64,000 bases of DNA from Callorhinus ursinus (Eukaryota; Chordata; Mammalia; Carnivora; Otariidae). The position numbers and the translations under genes were made by a program. Each line of letters opens with the position of its first letter. Position 1 is the first letter of the stretch. The notes below the pieces were generated by a model. It saw nothing but the letters and a program-made list of their open reading frames with translations. It made no database searches and was not told the origin of the DNA. Shown here one piece after another: positions 1 to 14,542 of this stretch. The stretch covers positions 57,031,701 through 57,095,700 of the forward strand of contig NW_020312828.1 in NCBI RefSeq assembly GCF_003265705.1, in the 5' to 3' direction.

Positions 1-95
1 CTTGGATTATTTTATATAACTCTCAAAAAAAATCCAGCCACATATGTGCTATTATTATAGATAAGAACATTGATGTGTAGAGAATTTAAATAATT

Positions 96-575
96 TGCCT
101 ATGTGGGGGCCAAGACAGGCCACCCCAAGAGGGACCACTTGGCATTATTGATTATTTTAAATAAATATTACTTAAGAGATAACCTGTACAGAAAGGACAT
201 TTAGATCCTTCTCTGTCCCCCTGAAAACAGGAAATAAATCTCCCACATGAAAGGTTCCTTCCCTGTACCAGGAGGTAAAGAGATATCCTTATCACCAGAG
301 ATGGGAAATTTAGAGCCAAGGAGACTGTGTAAATAACCCTTGTTACTTTTTTTGTTGTTGTTGTTGTTTACTAATTTACTATTGTGGTCCAAATTCTGTT
401 TAGAATTTCTCACCATGTGAAACTCCCAAGGTTTTCTTTGTCCTGTCAATTCCTCAAAGAATCTTTGCATAAAAAGTATATAAACTATCTGCCTTGCTCA
501 TTTCTTTAGGTTTCAATTTCATTATTGGGCCTCTTTGTGCATGTAATAAACTTTTTTTTCTCCTAATCTGTCTCA
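96..575 (+). mobile_element. probable solo LTR of an endogenous retrovirus
   Basis: Non-coding block with LTR-like order: a TG start near 104, a TATA-like run in 'cataaaaagtatataaac' near 470, and an AATAAA poly(A) signal near 546 followed by 'tctcctaatctgtctcat', a common LTR R-U5 motif. No gag, pol or env sequence adjoins it. The family is not assigned and the ends are approximate. Confidence 0.5.
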
Positions 576-1045
576 TATATGGTTTCTGCTATATATAAGA
601 TACTCGGCTAGGTGCTGAAATTAAAAAAGAAATCCATATGACATTTTCTCTGCCCTCAAGATACCCACACTCTACAAGGAAGACAGGTATAGCTAACATG
701 CAGGACAAATACATGCTTGAGCTGGACAGGCGGCCTGGAAACACAGGGAAGAGACAAGTAACATCCTAGGGACATCAGGAAAGAGTTCTCGAAGGCGATT
801 TTGTCAGGAGTGAATTTAGATTTAAAAAAAATGAATAGAAGATAAGGGGAGCTGGACAGAGAGAGCAGAGACAGGAAGTCAAAATACAAATGTGTATGAG
901 GGAAAGTCAAGTCGTTCTTTGATTTGGAAGCTTATAGTTTGTGGAGGAATAAGGAAAGGACTTTCTGGTTTTATGCAGTCACTGCTTTTGAAGACTTAAA
1001 CCTTAGTGGGCACCCAGGGAACTTGTTAAAATGCAGATTTCCAGA

Positions 1046-1235
1046 GGCGCCTGGATGACTCAGTCATTAAGCGTCTGCCTTCGGCTCAGGTCATGATCCC
1101 AGGGTCCTGGGATCGAGCCCCACATCGGGCTCCCTGCTCCGCGGGAAGCCTGCTTCTCCCTCTCCCACTCCCCCTGCTTGTGTTCCCTCTTTTGCTATGT
1201 CTCTCTCTGTCAAATAAATAAAATCTTAAAAAAAA
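1046..1235 (+). mobile_element. SINEC (tRNA-Lys-derived carnivore SINE)
   Basis: Full-length element: tRNA-like head from 'ggcgcctggatgactcag', B-box-like 'gggatcgagcc', CT-rich region, then AAATAAATAAAATCTT and an A run. Flanked by 17-base target duplications, 1029-1045 and 1234-1250, with one mismatch. Confidence 0.95.
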
Positions 1236-2735
1236 ATGCAGATTTCTAGAATGCACATCTATTTATAAGGTGGGATCCAGAAAGCAGCGCTGTTAACAAT
1301 TCCCTCACCCCCACCCTGGCCTCCCAGGCCATTTTGCTGCTGTCAGCCCATAGAACACACTGAAAAAACCTCAGATATGGCTTCAAGATTCCCCTGGATA
1401 ATATCTCAGGTTCCTGAGATAAAGAAGTGATTTGCATCTGTTAGTGAAATACAGATTGTTGTCTCTAACCCAACCAACCCCCATTTTTAACAATAAAAAC
1501 AGGGCACATATGATAAATATAAAGTAGACATAGTTCATTTATCTACTTTTATTTTTCTAAGGTCTGAAGAAAGTCTGTTATAAATAATTTGCGTTGGAGT
1601 GCTGACTCATTTCTGTGTTACTTTAAGTAGAAGGGACAAATTCAAAATGCCCACTATGTTTTAAGTCCTGTATGAAAGAGTCAAAAGTGCTTCAGACTTT
1701 ATTCAGATAAAATTCCCTTGAATAAAAATGCTAAGGAATTCTAGTGTTCCACCGCAGGAGATGATCTTTCATCTGAGAAGTGGCAGTTAGGTGCTCAGAG
1801 GGGAGTTGGGGATGGGAAGAGTTGAGTTTGATCCCAGGAGTTTGGCTATAAGTGAATTTAAAAAGTGAGTGTTCTAACATTTCGTCTTTCTGGGGAGCTG
1901 TGCATGGATAAAATCCAGATACCATCTCAGGGATTATCAAACAATGAGGGTTCCATCCCTGCCCCCCCCTTTTTAACTTTCTTTATGAATATAGATGTGG
2001 TAAGTAATTACTGACTCTCTTTAACCTCAGGACACTGGATGATTTTTCAAAGAAAATTATGAGAAACATGTTGGGTCTGAATCTAGGATAAAAAGAAGAA
2101 GCTAGAAACACACTAATTAAAGGGCCAGCGTTACAGAGAAACAATCACAGCTCTGTACCTTCTTTCATCTCCATAACCCCTTCAACCCTTCTCCCAGACT
2201 CAGCTCCACAGAGAGTGGGAACAAAACCCTGCAGATTGCTACTACATCAGATTCCCTGTGGTAGCCCTCCAGGAGAATGGAATTTAATACTATGTAAACA
2301 TTTAATTAAAAGTGCGGTTTATTTTTAGATGTATGCACATTCTCTCAATGAGAACCACAAATAAATTCTGATCTATGCATCAGCTTGTTGCTCTAATTGC
2401 TCCCTCAGAAGAACTCCCTCCAAAGAGAATGGGATATCTGTGAATGAGAAGGGTTTCCTATCCTTTGAGGCTAATTGAGTTCAAGAGAAAATCTCTTATC
2501 CTCAAAGGGAAAGTTCATCAGGAATGTGGATCCAGCCTTGCCTCCAAACAGTTCTCCAGGGACTTCAGTCCTTTCCTATTCACTCAAGGAATTTTCTCAG
2601 ATACCCCATTAGAGAGTAGCAAGGAGAATAAGCCATGGTCATGCAGGGTGTTCTCTGCTGAGGGCAAGGAAGTTCTTGCTTGAGTAAGCATTTTATGGTG
2701 CATTCTGAAATTGATGGAACAAAAACAGAAATCGG

Positions 2736-2840
2736 TTTCCCTTCCCTCCTTCCTTCCTTCCTTCCTTCCTTCCTTCCTTCCTTCCTTCCTTCCTTCCTTC
2801 CTTCCTTCCTTCTTTTCCCTCTTCCCTTCTTCCTTCCTTC
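2736..2840. repeat. (TTCC)n microsatellite
   Basis: An almost pure CCTT tandem run of about 70 bases in a pyrimidine-only tract. It produces artificial open frames of repeated Glu-Gly-Arg-Lys on the minus strand and Leu-Pro-Ser-Phe on the plus strand. Confidence 0.97.
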
Positions 2841-4609
2841 TAATTACTGCCTTCAAAAATGCACGGCCGAATCTCCATCTCCTTAAATAAAAGTTGGGCA
2901 GATCCTCTAACGTTCTCATCACTTTCAGTATTAAAAAACTTGGTCCAGTCCAAAGCAAAATTATTATCTTATCTTTTCCACACATCTACCCAAGGTGCAT
3001 CCTTGAGCAATGGCCTGAGAGTCTTAGAGAATGGGGAGGAGGGTGCTGATGGAGGACTAGCACTTGCTGATGATTCATTCCTCCATTCACTTACCCACTT
3101 AGAATAGTCTCCTCCTCATCTTATCTCCTTCCTCTTCCTTTTAGTTCCTTTTGCCTGTGGTCTGTTAGGGCTGGGATGGGATAGATGCTATTGTCAGTCC
3201 TTTCCTGGCTATTGCTGTATCCCTCATTACCCTGACTCTTCCTTGATGCCTTCCATTTGTCAGATATGGAAAATATTTGTTCTCCATGAGAATAAATGAG
3301 TCCTTTGGAAAGGCCAAGAGTGGGGAAAGGTGGCTTCTCACTGTTTAATTCCCTGTTATAGGAGAAGCTCAACCTCTTCCAGTCACTTCCTCACTCCCAT
3401 CCCTGGCAGTATACACTATGGTCTCAGGTTGTTGGGTTTCCTTCACTTGGTGCTGAAGCTCAGGTACCTTCTTTGGTATTCATTTGATGCATAGGAAATT
3501 GACATCACTGATTTGCCAAATTGTTTGAACTAGACTTTTCTTTTTTTTTCTTTTCGATCTGTCAATTTTCTTCCTCTTGCTCAATCAGCACAGAGGACCG
3601 ACCAGCAATACCACACTGTATAATCAGATATCTACCTTGGGATTCTCGTTCCTCTTTCTCCCAGGCACCTCCATTCTTTATGAGGGATTCTTCTAAAGCC
3701 CTCCCCCTCAACTTGGCTTGAAGAGAAAAAGACTAGTATCCTCCTTCTTATAGAGAGAGAAAAAAACTGAACAACTATGACTTCAGTAGTTTCAGATAGA
3801 TTGACAGACAGGTAGGTAGATGATTGATAGATAGATAGATCAATAGATCGATCAATCTAGATCTTGATTCCCCTTACTTTCTTTTTGCTGCTTATATAAA
3901 TTGGAAGTGGGGTGTCTGAGGTTATGATTGAGAGAGATGAATCAGTTAGAGCATACTTAATTAGCCATGAAGGGGGTATCTGAACTTCAATTTATTATTG
4001 TTATTATTTTATAGAGTGGGTTTTGAGACTTTTTTCTCCTTAGCTGGGCGTCTAAGTTGCCAATACCAAAGCTACAAGAAAATTATCCTCTATACCTTGT
4101 TTGTCATTCATTTTGCTCCTAAAGTTTTTCTTGTCAGCCAGGGAAGCTACAATGATATTATTATTAAGTATTATGAGTCTCCACAAGGAAGGGGAACTTT
4201 CTTTCAGTTAGTCTTAACTTGGTGTCTTAATTAAATAAACAGCTTTGAGCCAATAGCATTCTTCTGACTCTTCCAATGTATTTCATTAAATGTAATCCTC
4301 TTTATCTATAAAGCAGTTCAATGAATGTATTATACCCTAATTATATTCAAGAACATGACCATATAATCCAGAAGGCCAATATTCTATTTCCATTTTTGTT
4401 GAAGGGATTGCTTTAGATCAAAGAGGGCATTGCTAACTGCAGCACAGAGAGCAGGGGAGATAAAACCCAGGCAAAAATAAGGAGAGATGCTGATAGTGCA
4501 CATGCATCAGAACCCTTCTGAGTCCCAGTGGAGAAGTGACTATGAAGAACTTAATCAATGGACATAGGTGAATGGGACAACAAATCATTTCTACAGAAGT
4601 GAATAGGGA

Positions 4610-5170
4610 TAAGGGCAGAAACAGTGAGACCAGTTAGGAAGCTGCTGCAGTAATTTGGGCCAGAGATAATGGTTGCTGTGACCAGGATGTCAGCAGTGGA
4701 GGAAGTAAGAACCAGATGAGTTTTGAATATATTTCAAAGGTAGAACTTTGTGTATGGTTATAACAGAAAGAAAGGAATGAGAAATTACTCCAAGAATTTT
4801 GGTCTGAATTACTGGAAGAATGAAGCTATTAATGATGATGGTGAAAGTCTGTGACAGTAGCAGGTTTGGAGTAACAGAGGGAGAGCAGATCAGTTTTGGA
4901 CAGGTTAAGTTTGAGAGGCCTATTAAACATCTATGTGGAGATGTTGAGTAGGAAGTTGAATATATGAGTCTGGACTTCAGGGCAAAGAACTAGGCTAGTG
5001 ATGTAAATTTGAGAGACATCAGCACATAGATATTATTTAAAAGTTAGAGACTGGATGACAGTTACCCACAGCATGAGTGGAAATAGGAAGGGGGAAAATA
5101 TTCAAGATCTAGCTCTGGAACATACAGAGATCATCGAGATGAGAAACCAGGAAGAGAGACTAACATGAGC
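4610..5170 (+). repeat. ancient mammalian LINE-type repeat (copy 1)
   Basis: Phrases such as 'gaccagttaggaagctgc', 'ttttggtctgaattactgg', 'cagttttggacaggtta' and 'catcagcacatagat' mark a well-known old mammalian repeat, which I place with the L2 or L1M 3'-end class without certainty. A related copy lies at about 55497-56420. Confidence 0.55.
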
Positions 5171-8100
5171 TTGAGAGGTATATTTAATAAAATGAAATTT
5201 AATAAAGTATATAATTTTTAGACTAACTTCTTTTTCCCACAGTTAAATAATTTTAACTTTAAAGTATTAAGAAACATTTGATTTTAAAAAGTAAATGGTA
5301 TGTACTTCAGGTTTTATAACAAAATATTGAATACATTTTAACTCAACTCTCATTTTTGGTCTGTAAATAAATCCTTCTCATCTTTCAGTCTACATAAGTT
5401 GAGTTCAGTAGCTTTAGAAAAGTGACATTCACCAATGAATAATAAATCCTCATACCCAGGAACAGTTTCCTTCTATGACTGCAACAAAGATAGGAGACTT
5501 AATTTATGTCCAACTGTCTTGCTTTCTAAAACAGAAAACTCTAGATAACTTAGCACTCACTGCTTGACACCTAGAAAGAGAACTTTCTTGTTTTATTTTA
5601 AGGCTCATGGCATGGTATCTCTTTCAAGTTCTTTTGGGATTCGTTGGCTGGTTTATTACTGACAAATACAGAAGCAGGCATTCATAAATTAGAAATGCAA
5701 CCCAGAGAATAGCCTGAAAAGATATGTCAAATACTTGATCTTTCTCCTTTTTCATTTTTTTAAACTAATGCATAATTTCTTATAATGAGGTAGAGAACGG
5801 TATTTACCAACCTTCCAAGGAGATAAAATTTCAACTGAAACTATTAGAATGGGATGAACTAATCTTTCCTGGGGCAGAGCACAGTAGAATGAGTAGGTCT
5901 TGTGTTAGTCCAGGGGTTAAATGTGGAGGAAAGGGGCTACATACATGTCAGCAAGGGCATGGGGCTGAGACAGGGAAAATAGGAAGGGAGAGAACAGCTT
6001 AGTGATGATAGGACTGTGTGTGTAAGCATGAGAGAGAGAAATATGATGATGATGGTGATGATGATTTTTACATGTAACCATTCCCTCGAATGGGAGGATG
6101 GGGGAAGAGATGGCTTAGGAAGGTATTTGGGAAGCTTTCTATTGACTGTACTGCATAAAATGTTCATATCTTAACTCTTAAAGAAAAACAAAGCAAATAT
6201 CCTGTTATTCATTAATGCTTCCTGAATAACTTGGATAGTTCCTGAGTCCGCCTGAATCAAATCATACCACACAATTGAGCCATATGAGCAGCTAAATTAT
6301 TAGAAAAAAAATTGTAGTACCAAACGGTGAAAAAGAATCAGACATGAGCACAATAACAATGCAAAGCCAAAACGACATTATAGACACTACTCTAGATTGA
6401 AATGGCAATCTGGGGGAGGGTGCTCTATTCACAGAATAGGATGTTCCAGCCTAGACTCTAGGTGCTAGATGATTGGACTTGAACAGTGTTACACAAATTC
6501 CCAAATAGGAGGAACTCAAAACATTTTTTCATGGTATAGCTATCTGGAGAGTGATTCTTAGGTAAGTCCAACCAATTTCTTGAGACACTGGAGTGCTTTC
6601 TCAAAATGGAGAGGTTGATATATACCTTCTGACCTGCTCTATTGGCCTGGCACACTCCCCAAGGGATTGATTGCTGCTATTGGATTTCAAATTAAAGTGA
6701 CCTTAGTAATCGCTAGTTCAAGCCATTTTCCTCTTGGAAAATGCCCTTTTCTAGTGTGCATGAAGGAACTGTGAGGGCTGATGGGAACACTGTCATCAGC
6801 TGTCAATGATATCATTCTTGTGTTATTTATTATTACTATTATTGATGTCAAAAAGAGAAATGTTTATTTTGTAACCATGTCTCTATAAAAAGTGAGAAAT
6901 CACATCTCCCCCTAGGAGGGCAGCTTGTTCTATTTAGCCCAACTAATTTGCTTCTGTAATTGCCTTGCTCCTGTACGCATTTGAGGTTATGACTCCTGAT
7001 CTATAGCAATGGGCATTAGGTACTATTTGTGGACACAGATCCATCAAAACCTCCATCTAATGGCAGTCAGGCTCACCATCCTGGAGAACATGAATATCCA
7101 GATGAATCTGAGCTGAGTGCAAATGTTGGAACGGCATTTTCTGGGTATGTGATAAATTCATTATAAATGGTTAAAAGCAAGACATCCACTAGGCAAAGGT
7201 ACGAACAGATGGATCAGAAGTAACAAGTTCACAGCAGAGTGGACTTATACCCAATTGACCAAATGACCACATGCATAAACCCTACTACAAAGGGACTCAT
7301 GAATCTAATGATGCTCAGATCATTTGAAGTATGGACAATAAGGCAGGTATGTCTCAGCACTTTGGAGCTGGCATTTGGACAGGCAGAATATGGTGGTCAG
7401 AGACCAGTGAGTTTCCCAAAGCCCAATAAGGAAACTGCTCTGATTCAAATATTATACCTTGAATTTTGTCTTCTGTATAGCAGAATATTCAGAATGTTCA
7501 CAAGGAACATTCCAGAAACTAGAAATGCTCTGGGATTTTACCAAGAAAAAGATTCTAGGATTTGAGAGTTAGGGATGGCTCCAGTTTGCATTGCTTGGTA
7601 CCGTGAAGGCCCTCAGGGGCCCCTGAGAGAAATTCTGATCATATTAGGAGAACAAAGAAGGTATATGGAAAGAAGAAAATCCAAGGGAAAATACTCTAAA
7701 AAGAAAACTGTACTTCCTGAGAGTTGAATTTAGTGAGGAGGCTCACAGTTGCCCAACAGGGGTTTGGGCTGTGTGGAAAAATAAATGAATGTGAGGCCAG
7801 AGTGGTCTTGAGGGAACCACAGAGCAAAGGAGGGAGAGTGTTTATGCAGCTGTTCTGAGTGGGAAACTGGTGGAGACAGAGGAAGAGGATTTTTAGGAAG
7901 CTTTCATGGCACATCAGGAAAATCCCTGTGTCAGACCATTAAAGTAGACCTATGATAACCATCTACACTATTCACGGCGGTAGGATATATCCTTTGAAGG
8001 AGACACCATGCAGAGACTGGCCCTGGATACAGCCAGTTATATGCAGGTGACAGTCTAAGTGTAAGTGAAGAAGTCATTGATTGTCACTAAACTGAGTTCG

Positions 8101-10638
8101 GGGAACAGTTTGTGGAATTCCAAGTGAATGATTTCAATGCTGATTACAGTAATTAATGTATTTTGTTTTCCATTAGCAAAACTGAAAGACTGCGAGGCTT
8201 TAGAATGCCTCCAATTTTTCTTCCTCATGAGGAAATTTGATCAACCCATTCTAGAGAAAGAGGTTCAAATTTTCACAAAGATAGCCCAAACCTATCCTTA
8301 GTTAATACATCAGTGATGAACTTCGGGTCAGTGAATAAAATGTATAACCCATTTCTGTACAACAGTTGCATTTAAGCCACCCGAAATGAATCCAAGTTCA
8401 GCTGTGGGATCATAGAACTGCAACAAATTATGATCTCATTTTTCTCTTTCCCTCACCAATCCTTATGCAAGGACCAAGACTGATAAAACATTTCCTTTCA
8501 CTTTTTTCAAAGATGTTCCACAGTTTTAGGGTTGAAGACTGGTTGACACGGGCGGATTACTAATTTGCCAATATGCCTAAACTTCTAGACAATTGCAGTT
8601 GACGGGGGTGGGGTGTGGAGGGAGAGGGCAACCTTTAAAGAGGTTGAAGCTTTGTGTTTTGTTATCGAGACATTTTGTACTGACTTCCCTTGTTCTATAA
8701 ATCCTGGCCAAAACGAGCAACTACCTACTTTCTAACATGGCAATCCATACATCCGAGCAACTTTTAACAATGCATTTAATTGTGGAACATTTTGTGTTAA
8801 CAAGCTAAAATATAAATAGTTATCAGAACATACACATGTACGTATTTCAACCATATAAAATATTTAATACAATGATAAAAAAAAATTTAGCTAAAACAGC
8901 AAGTCTGTATTGAAGGCCGTAATAGTGTCCTAAAAGATAAATTGCAAGAAATAATAAGCAAAACTTTTCTGTCAAAATATGGGAAGTCTAAAGGACAAAG
9001 AAGACAGGCAGAGAGGGCTCTCAGACATGGTTCTTTGTGTCAATGGGAAGGCTGCATGGCAGCTTGGGGATGATGGAGGGAGAAGGGTGATTAAAAACAG
9101 ATCAACAAGAACCCCAAAAAAACGCATTAGGAAAGAAGAAGAAGTTTTCCTTAGCTAGTCTCAGGCTTTTGTTTTGTTTACATCTAAGTAGAACTGAGGC
9201 AAAACTAAAACTAAAGGAAATCTTTACAAACCTTAATTACACTCTTAGAAACTAAACCGGCCAGAGTGAGTTACACAGGAGTTGACAGCAGTCTGCTTTA
9301 TTGGGTGGAAACTGCCTTGTGACATGGCCTGGGATATGGCAGGTGACCTGGCAAGCGCCACAGTAAGATTGCTTACAGCCCACTCCGATTCTGCCCTCCC
9401 TGTCTCCAACCTTATTCTTAGTCATGTTCCCACGTTGGGGTTAGATCCAGAAATTGGCAGGTGAGCCAAGTGTATGTAACTTCACTCATACATGCAGAAA
9501 AACATATTATTTTCCTTTGAAAACTTCACAAAGCTCTCTTTAGGATGCCTCGAGAGCCTATTGGCCTGTGCCAAATTAGAGTTTGGAAGATTCGTTTCAC
9601 CCTTTTTTGGAAAGTTAAAAACCATTCCTTTTTCACAGTGAAAAAAATCTCGCTAAAATTGCTCTCCAATTAAGCAGTGATTCATAAAATGATTTGTTGA
9701 TGTCCAGCTCATTATTTTTACCTCCCCATTCAGCTAGGAAACAAGCTCCTTCTAAACCAACACCAAGTTAGGCAGGGGAGGATCCAACCAGACTCAACTG
9801 TCCAGAGATGGTCACTGGACTGTATACAGATCCCGAGGCAGCGGAGGGAGAGTCTCGGCTCATGTCACTTCTGGGCTGGAGTGGCTTTCTGCTGGCCACA
9901 GGATAATTTTAAACCATTTAGCATCGTTTACAAAGCAGGCCATCCTCTGCACCCCTCTGGTTATTCATCTAAACTCTGGCCCTCTGTCCTCCACTCCAGT
10001 ACATTGAACCAGTAACATTCCTTCTGCCTGAAACGGAATTTCTCACATCTACTTTTCCTTCAAATACTAATGTAGGCTTTCCTGACAGATTCCCCAAATT
10101 TGGGTCAGGAACTATGTTTAAAAAAATGGGTGAGCTCAGGGGCAAAGTATAATGGGAAACAAAAATGAACATTACTTTCCATTTTTCTTTTTTTTATTTC
10201 AGCCCTTTATTGTGAAACTCCCATTATGTTTTTTTTAACATAATAACACAGTCATAACCATTGCCAGGGTAGCCTCTACTAAGCCCATAACATTTCAGGT
10301 TTGGAAAAAAAACCCATGAAGTCATCTAGTTCAGCCCCCTGATATTACAAATGAGAAAGCGATTAGAAGAGGAGGGAGGTGCTAATTGAAGGGGCTAATA
10401 GGAAAACATAATTGCATGGTCTGAAAATGTTTAACTCAATGAATGGCAGCATTTATAGTTAATGCCGTATTAGTCAATGAAGTCTGTTATATTTCTGAGA
10501 ATTATCTATTAAATATTCTCTTTTTATCAGCTAGAAATTAAAAAAAAACAGAAAAAAGTTTCCATTATGAGTTTGGACACAGGTAAAAAGAAAAATTAGG
10601 AAAGCGAGAAAAAGAAGAAACTATTTAAAAATCATCAC

Positions 10639-10727
10639 TTATTGAATGGAGCACTGGGTGTTATACGCAAATAATGAATCATGGAACACTGCATCAAAAT
10701 AAATAAATTAATTAATTAAAATGCAAA
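10639..10727 (+). mobile_element. L1 3'-end fragment
   Basis: Starts near 'ggagcactgggtgttata' and ends in an AATAAATTAATT tail, the carnivore L1 3' end. Short duplications (about 12 bases, 'aaaatcatcac') at 10627-10638 and 10728-10739 suggest a 5'-truncated insertion. Confidence 0.8.
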
Positions 10728-10913
10728 AAAAATCATCACCTAATCATTACATGGTGATCTGTTAAAGGGTGTTTCATGGCTCTGGTCAATCTATCTATTC
10801 CTTAGTAAAAGTTCTTCTATATCTTTTTAAATAAAATAACTGTGTAGCCTTGGGTACTGGAGTGGAAGGAGAAAAGCAGAATAGAGAATGTTAATTCCTA
10901 TTGTGACAATTCT

Positions 10914-10987
10914 TTCTTTTTTTAAGATTTTATTTATTTATTTATTTGAAGGAGAGAGGGTTAGAGTGAGCATGAGAGAGAGAAAGG

Positions 10988-11022
<35 letters not shown>

Positions 11023-11136
11023 TCGCACCATTGGGAAGAGAGGCAGAAAGGAGAGGGAGAAGCAGTCTCCCAGGACCCTGGGATCATGACCCGAACCAAA
11101 GGCAGAAACAACCAACTGAGCAACCCAGGCGCCCTG
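10914..11136 (-). mobile_element. SINEC, reverse orientation
   Basis: T-rich tail at left, a long GA run at about 10992-11020, and the tRNA-like head ending in 'aacccaggcgccc' at right. Exact 15-base target duplications 'tattgtgacaattct' at 10899-10913 and 11137-11151. Confidence 0.95.
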
Positions 11137-11314
11137 TATTGTGACAATTCTAAATGAAAGCTCCACACCTCATACACACATTCCTATAGATTCTAAATTG
11201 AAACACTATACTTGGTATATTTTATTTTTAGGCAGGCTCATCCTTTCTTTTTACCAATATAATTTGTGACTTTATATGAGTGTATATAGTCAAAGATATA
11301 AACTTTCAAACATT

Positions 11315-11352
11315 GCATACACACACACACCCACACAAACACATACACACAT
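11315..11352. repeat. short CA-rich microsatellite
   Basis: Interrupted CA repeats ('acacacacac ccacacaaac'). Confidence 0.85.
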
Positions 11353-11525
11353 TACATACATGTATATATTGCCCTGAACTTTCTTGACTACATCTTATTG
11401 AGCAAATCAAAATTGGAAGAAAAAAAGCGTTTAGCAAACTATGCCCACAAAAATTATACATTTTAAATAATGGCTGCTCCAGCATAAATTTATTTATTTC
11501 AATTAATCATTGTTAACACATTTTT

Positions 11526-11730
11526 TTAAAGATTTATTTATCTGAGAGAGAGAGGGCAAGAGAGTGCTGGAGGGAGGGGCAGAGAGAGAGAGAGAGACAG
11601 AGAATCTCAGGCAAACTCTCCGCTAAGTATGGAGCCTGGCGCGGGGCTTGATCTTACAACCCTGAGATCATGACCTGAGCTGAAACCAAGAGTCGCACGC
11701 TCAACCAACTGAGCCACCAAGATGCCCCGT
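11526..11730 (-). mobile_element. SINEC, reverse orientation, older copy
   Basis: Reverse SINE with 'aaagatttatttatctgagag' at left and 'gagccaccaagatgccc' at right. Exact 15-base duplications 'tgttaacacattttt' at 11511-11525 and 11731-11745. Confidence 0.95.
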
Positions 11731-12095
11731 TGTTAACACATTTTTGAAAATTAAATGCTTATACTGTGAATAGTTAAACTACCATGAAAAAGGATCACTA
11801 GAAACTATAAAGTATACTAAACTACAACTCTATAAAGAGAATTTGTACATACAACCAAGATTTACCATTTATTAATGTATATCTTTTGATAAGAGCTCTT
11901 TTTTAAGAGGGGACTTCTAAAAATGTTTCTAAAAATTATTTTAACATGAAACACTAAGTGTAATTTGTTTAACTATATATGTTTAATGTACAATATTAAG
12001 TCATATTTTAAGATAAAGTTTACAACAGTCCTGGTAAATGATGCACTCCCTGCGATGGTTTCCAGTGCACAATGATGATGGGGTTATAGTTTTCA

Positions 12096-12416
<321 letters not shown>

Positions 12417-12525
12417 TTATTAAAAAAAAAAAATCTATATATATATAGAATTGGAGGCTCTCCTTTGACCCTACCTGTTTGCCTGTGATGTAAATAGGTG
12501 TGATTGTTTTAAAATATGAATTATA

Positions 12526-12630
12526 CTTGGTGCACTGGGTGTTATACACAACTAATGAATCGTTGAACACTACCTCAAAAACTAATCATGTAGCATATGA
12601 TGGCTAACTGAACATAATAAAAAATAAATA
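12526..12630 (+). mobile_element. L1 3'-end fragment in CSMD3 intron
   Basis: Begins 'cttggtgcactgggtgtta' and ends in an AATAAAAAATAAAT tail. Exact 15-base duplications 'aaaatatgaattata' at 12511-12525 and 12631-12645 show a 5'-truncated insertion of about 105 bases. Confidence 0.9.
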
Positions 12631-14542
12631 AAAATATGAATTATAAACTCTAAGATTAAACTTCAAAATAGAATTTTTTCTGCCTATTTCTGGAGATCAT
12701 TAGGCATAGACTATGTAAAAATTACCAGTATAAACCAGCCAGAATTCCAATTATTCTGAATACAGAGCAGGTTGACATCTCATTGCAAACTTTTCTTGTG
12801 ATTCACCCTTTGGAATGGAGAGACAGTCTTGTGAGGTTATAGTGAAAGATTCCAAACTGGTATGAAAGTCTTAAAATTTCTTTATAATTTTCCATTTGTT
12901 ATCTATTTTCTGCCATCTAAGAAAAGGAAAGAGAGCTAACTCTTGCAATTACCATGTTTCAGGCAGTGATAGGAGGTTTGGAAATGTTATAATCTCATTT
13001 AAAATTTAGAGCTCTAAAGAGTAATATGAGATTCAGAAAAAGATAAGTAGCTGGGCTCAGGTCATAGAGATAGGATTGAAATGTATCCCTCACTCTGACT
13101 AAAGTTTATCTCAACCACACTGTATGTTGGGTTTTTTGTCTCAGGTCTCAAAAGAATGTGAGTTCTTGAGTTCAGCGCCACTTTCTTATTTTATTTTGTG
13201 TCTCCCAGGATATATTTAGCCTAGCCTTAGCAAGTAGAACTGTAGGGACAACGTGCATATTTTAATCTCTCAAAATTATAGATTACATGAGCCCTCCAAA
13301 TTTCTCTCTTTATTCATCTGGATGGCCAATATGTACCATAAATGTTTAAATTAGCACAATACAAATGGAAGAACATTTAAAATAGCAAAGTCTAAATGTG
13401 TAAAACATAGTTTATGAGGTATTTACAATTATTATTATATTCATTCTACATAAGTACATGAAGTTATTTTAAATTCTCTCACTAATACTCCCTTTGATAT
13501 TGTTCATAAATTATATAACTTTTATTATTCATCCTCCTCATTTTTAAGTTAGGCAGTACAGAAGAATACTAAGGTAACTTCTAAAATATATAAAATATAT
13601 TTTGTAGGTATACTTTTTTTCTAATTATTGTTTTTTGTTGTGCTAAAAAACACCCAAAAGCCTCAACTGATTAAGCCTTGTGGTTCCTATATATCATGCC
13701 TGATAGGTATTTATTTCAGAAAAATATAATTTTAGTAGAAAAATTAAATATAAGAACTTGCATATGATGGATTAAATTATTTACTGAGAAACAGAACAAG
13801 AAACAAGGAGACATATTTCCATAATACCCTGAAGGTACCATAAACATTAAAGTTAAAAATAGTACACATTTAAGATAAAATAAAAATTATAGGTGGGTAA
13901 GTGCATATATATCTATCTATCTTTATACATATATATGAACTATTTTTCACAGGACTTTCAGATAAAGCAACTATTTTATACAGCAGTCTGTATGACACAT
14001 GTCACAGCTAATTTAACTTTAATGATGTGCCATTACATGTTGACAACTTCACCACCAGTCACACTTTGAAAAGGCAGTAACTGCTTTTTGTTACTTATTG
14101 TCAAAGCTCAGCACTGAATGGTCAGGGGTGGAGGTTAGAGATACCATTTTTTTTTTTTTTAAAGAGCAAGAAACTATAATCCTATTGTTATATGACACAA
14201 ATATTAACTCATCAAGTTGGTCAATATCTGACAGAGTGTGGTAGCTTCAAGGAAAAAAAAAACAAGAAAAGTCACTAGTATTCTATGGCTTTAGGAAATG
14301 TTTGCAAACAGAAGCGTTAGTATGTAAGTGTATTAACGTACTAAGATATTTTCTCCTTCATGTGATTCATCTTTTTGCTATCTTTATACCTTTCTTTTTT
14401 TCAGAAAAATACAAAGAATATGAGTGATAGACAATAGTTAAATAACCTTAAAGAAATCTCAAAATTAAGCAACATAATAAACACAATTAAATAAGATGTT
14501 AAGGTAATAGTTCAAAAGGCAACTAAATAATGACAGTTAATG

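Noticed and set aside
2736..2840. Tandem array that might be a CRISPR-like repeat
   Set aside because: Pure 4-base microsatellite without spacers, in a mammalian intron.
2584..2985. 133-codon minus-strand frame rich in Glu-Gly-Arg-Lys
   Set aside because: Produced by the TTCC microsatellite; no start context or domain.
7239..7565. 108-codon plus-strand frame
   Set aside because: No recognisable domain, no neighbouring exons, opposite strand to CSMD3; consistent with chance.
10888..11177. Overlapping frames on both strands with long Ser-Leu or Arg-Glu repeats
   Set aside because: They come from the GA run of a reverse SINE.
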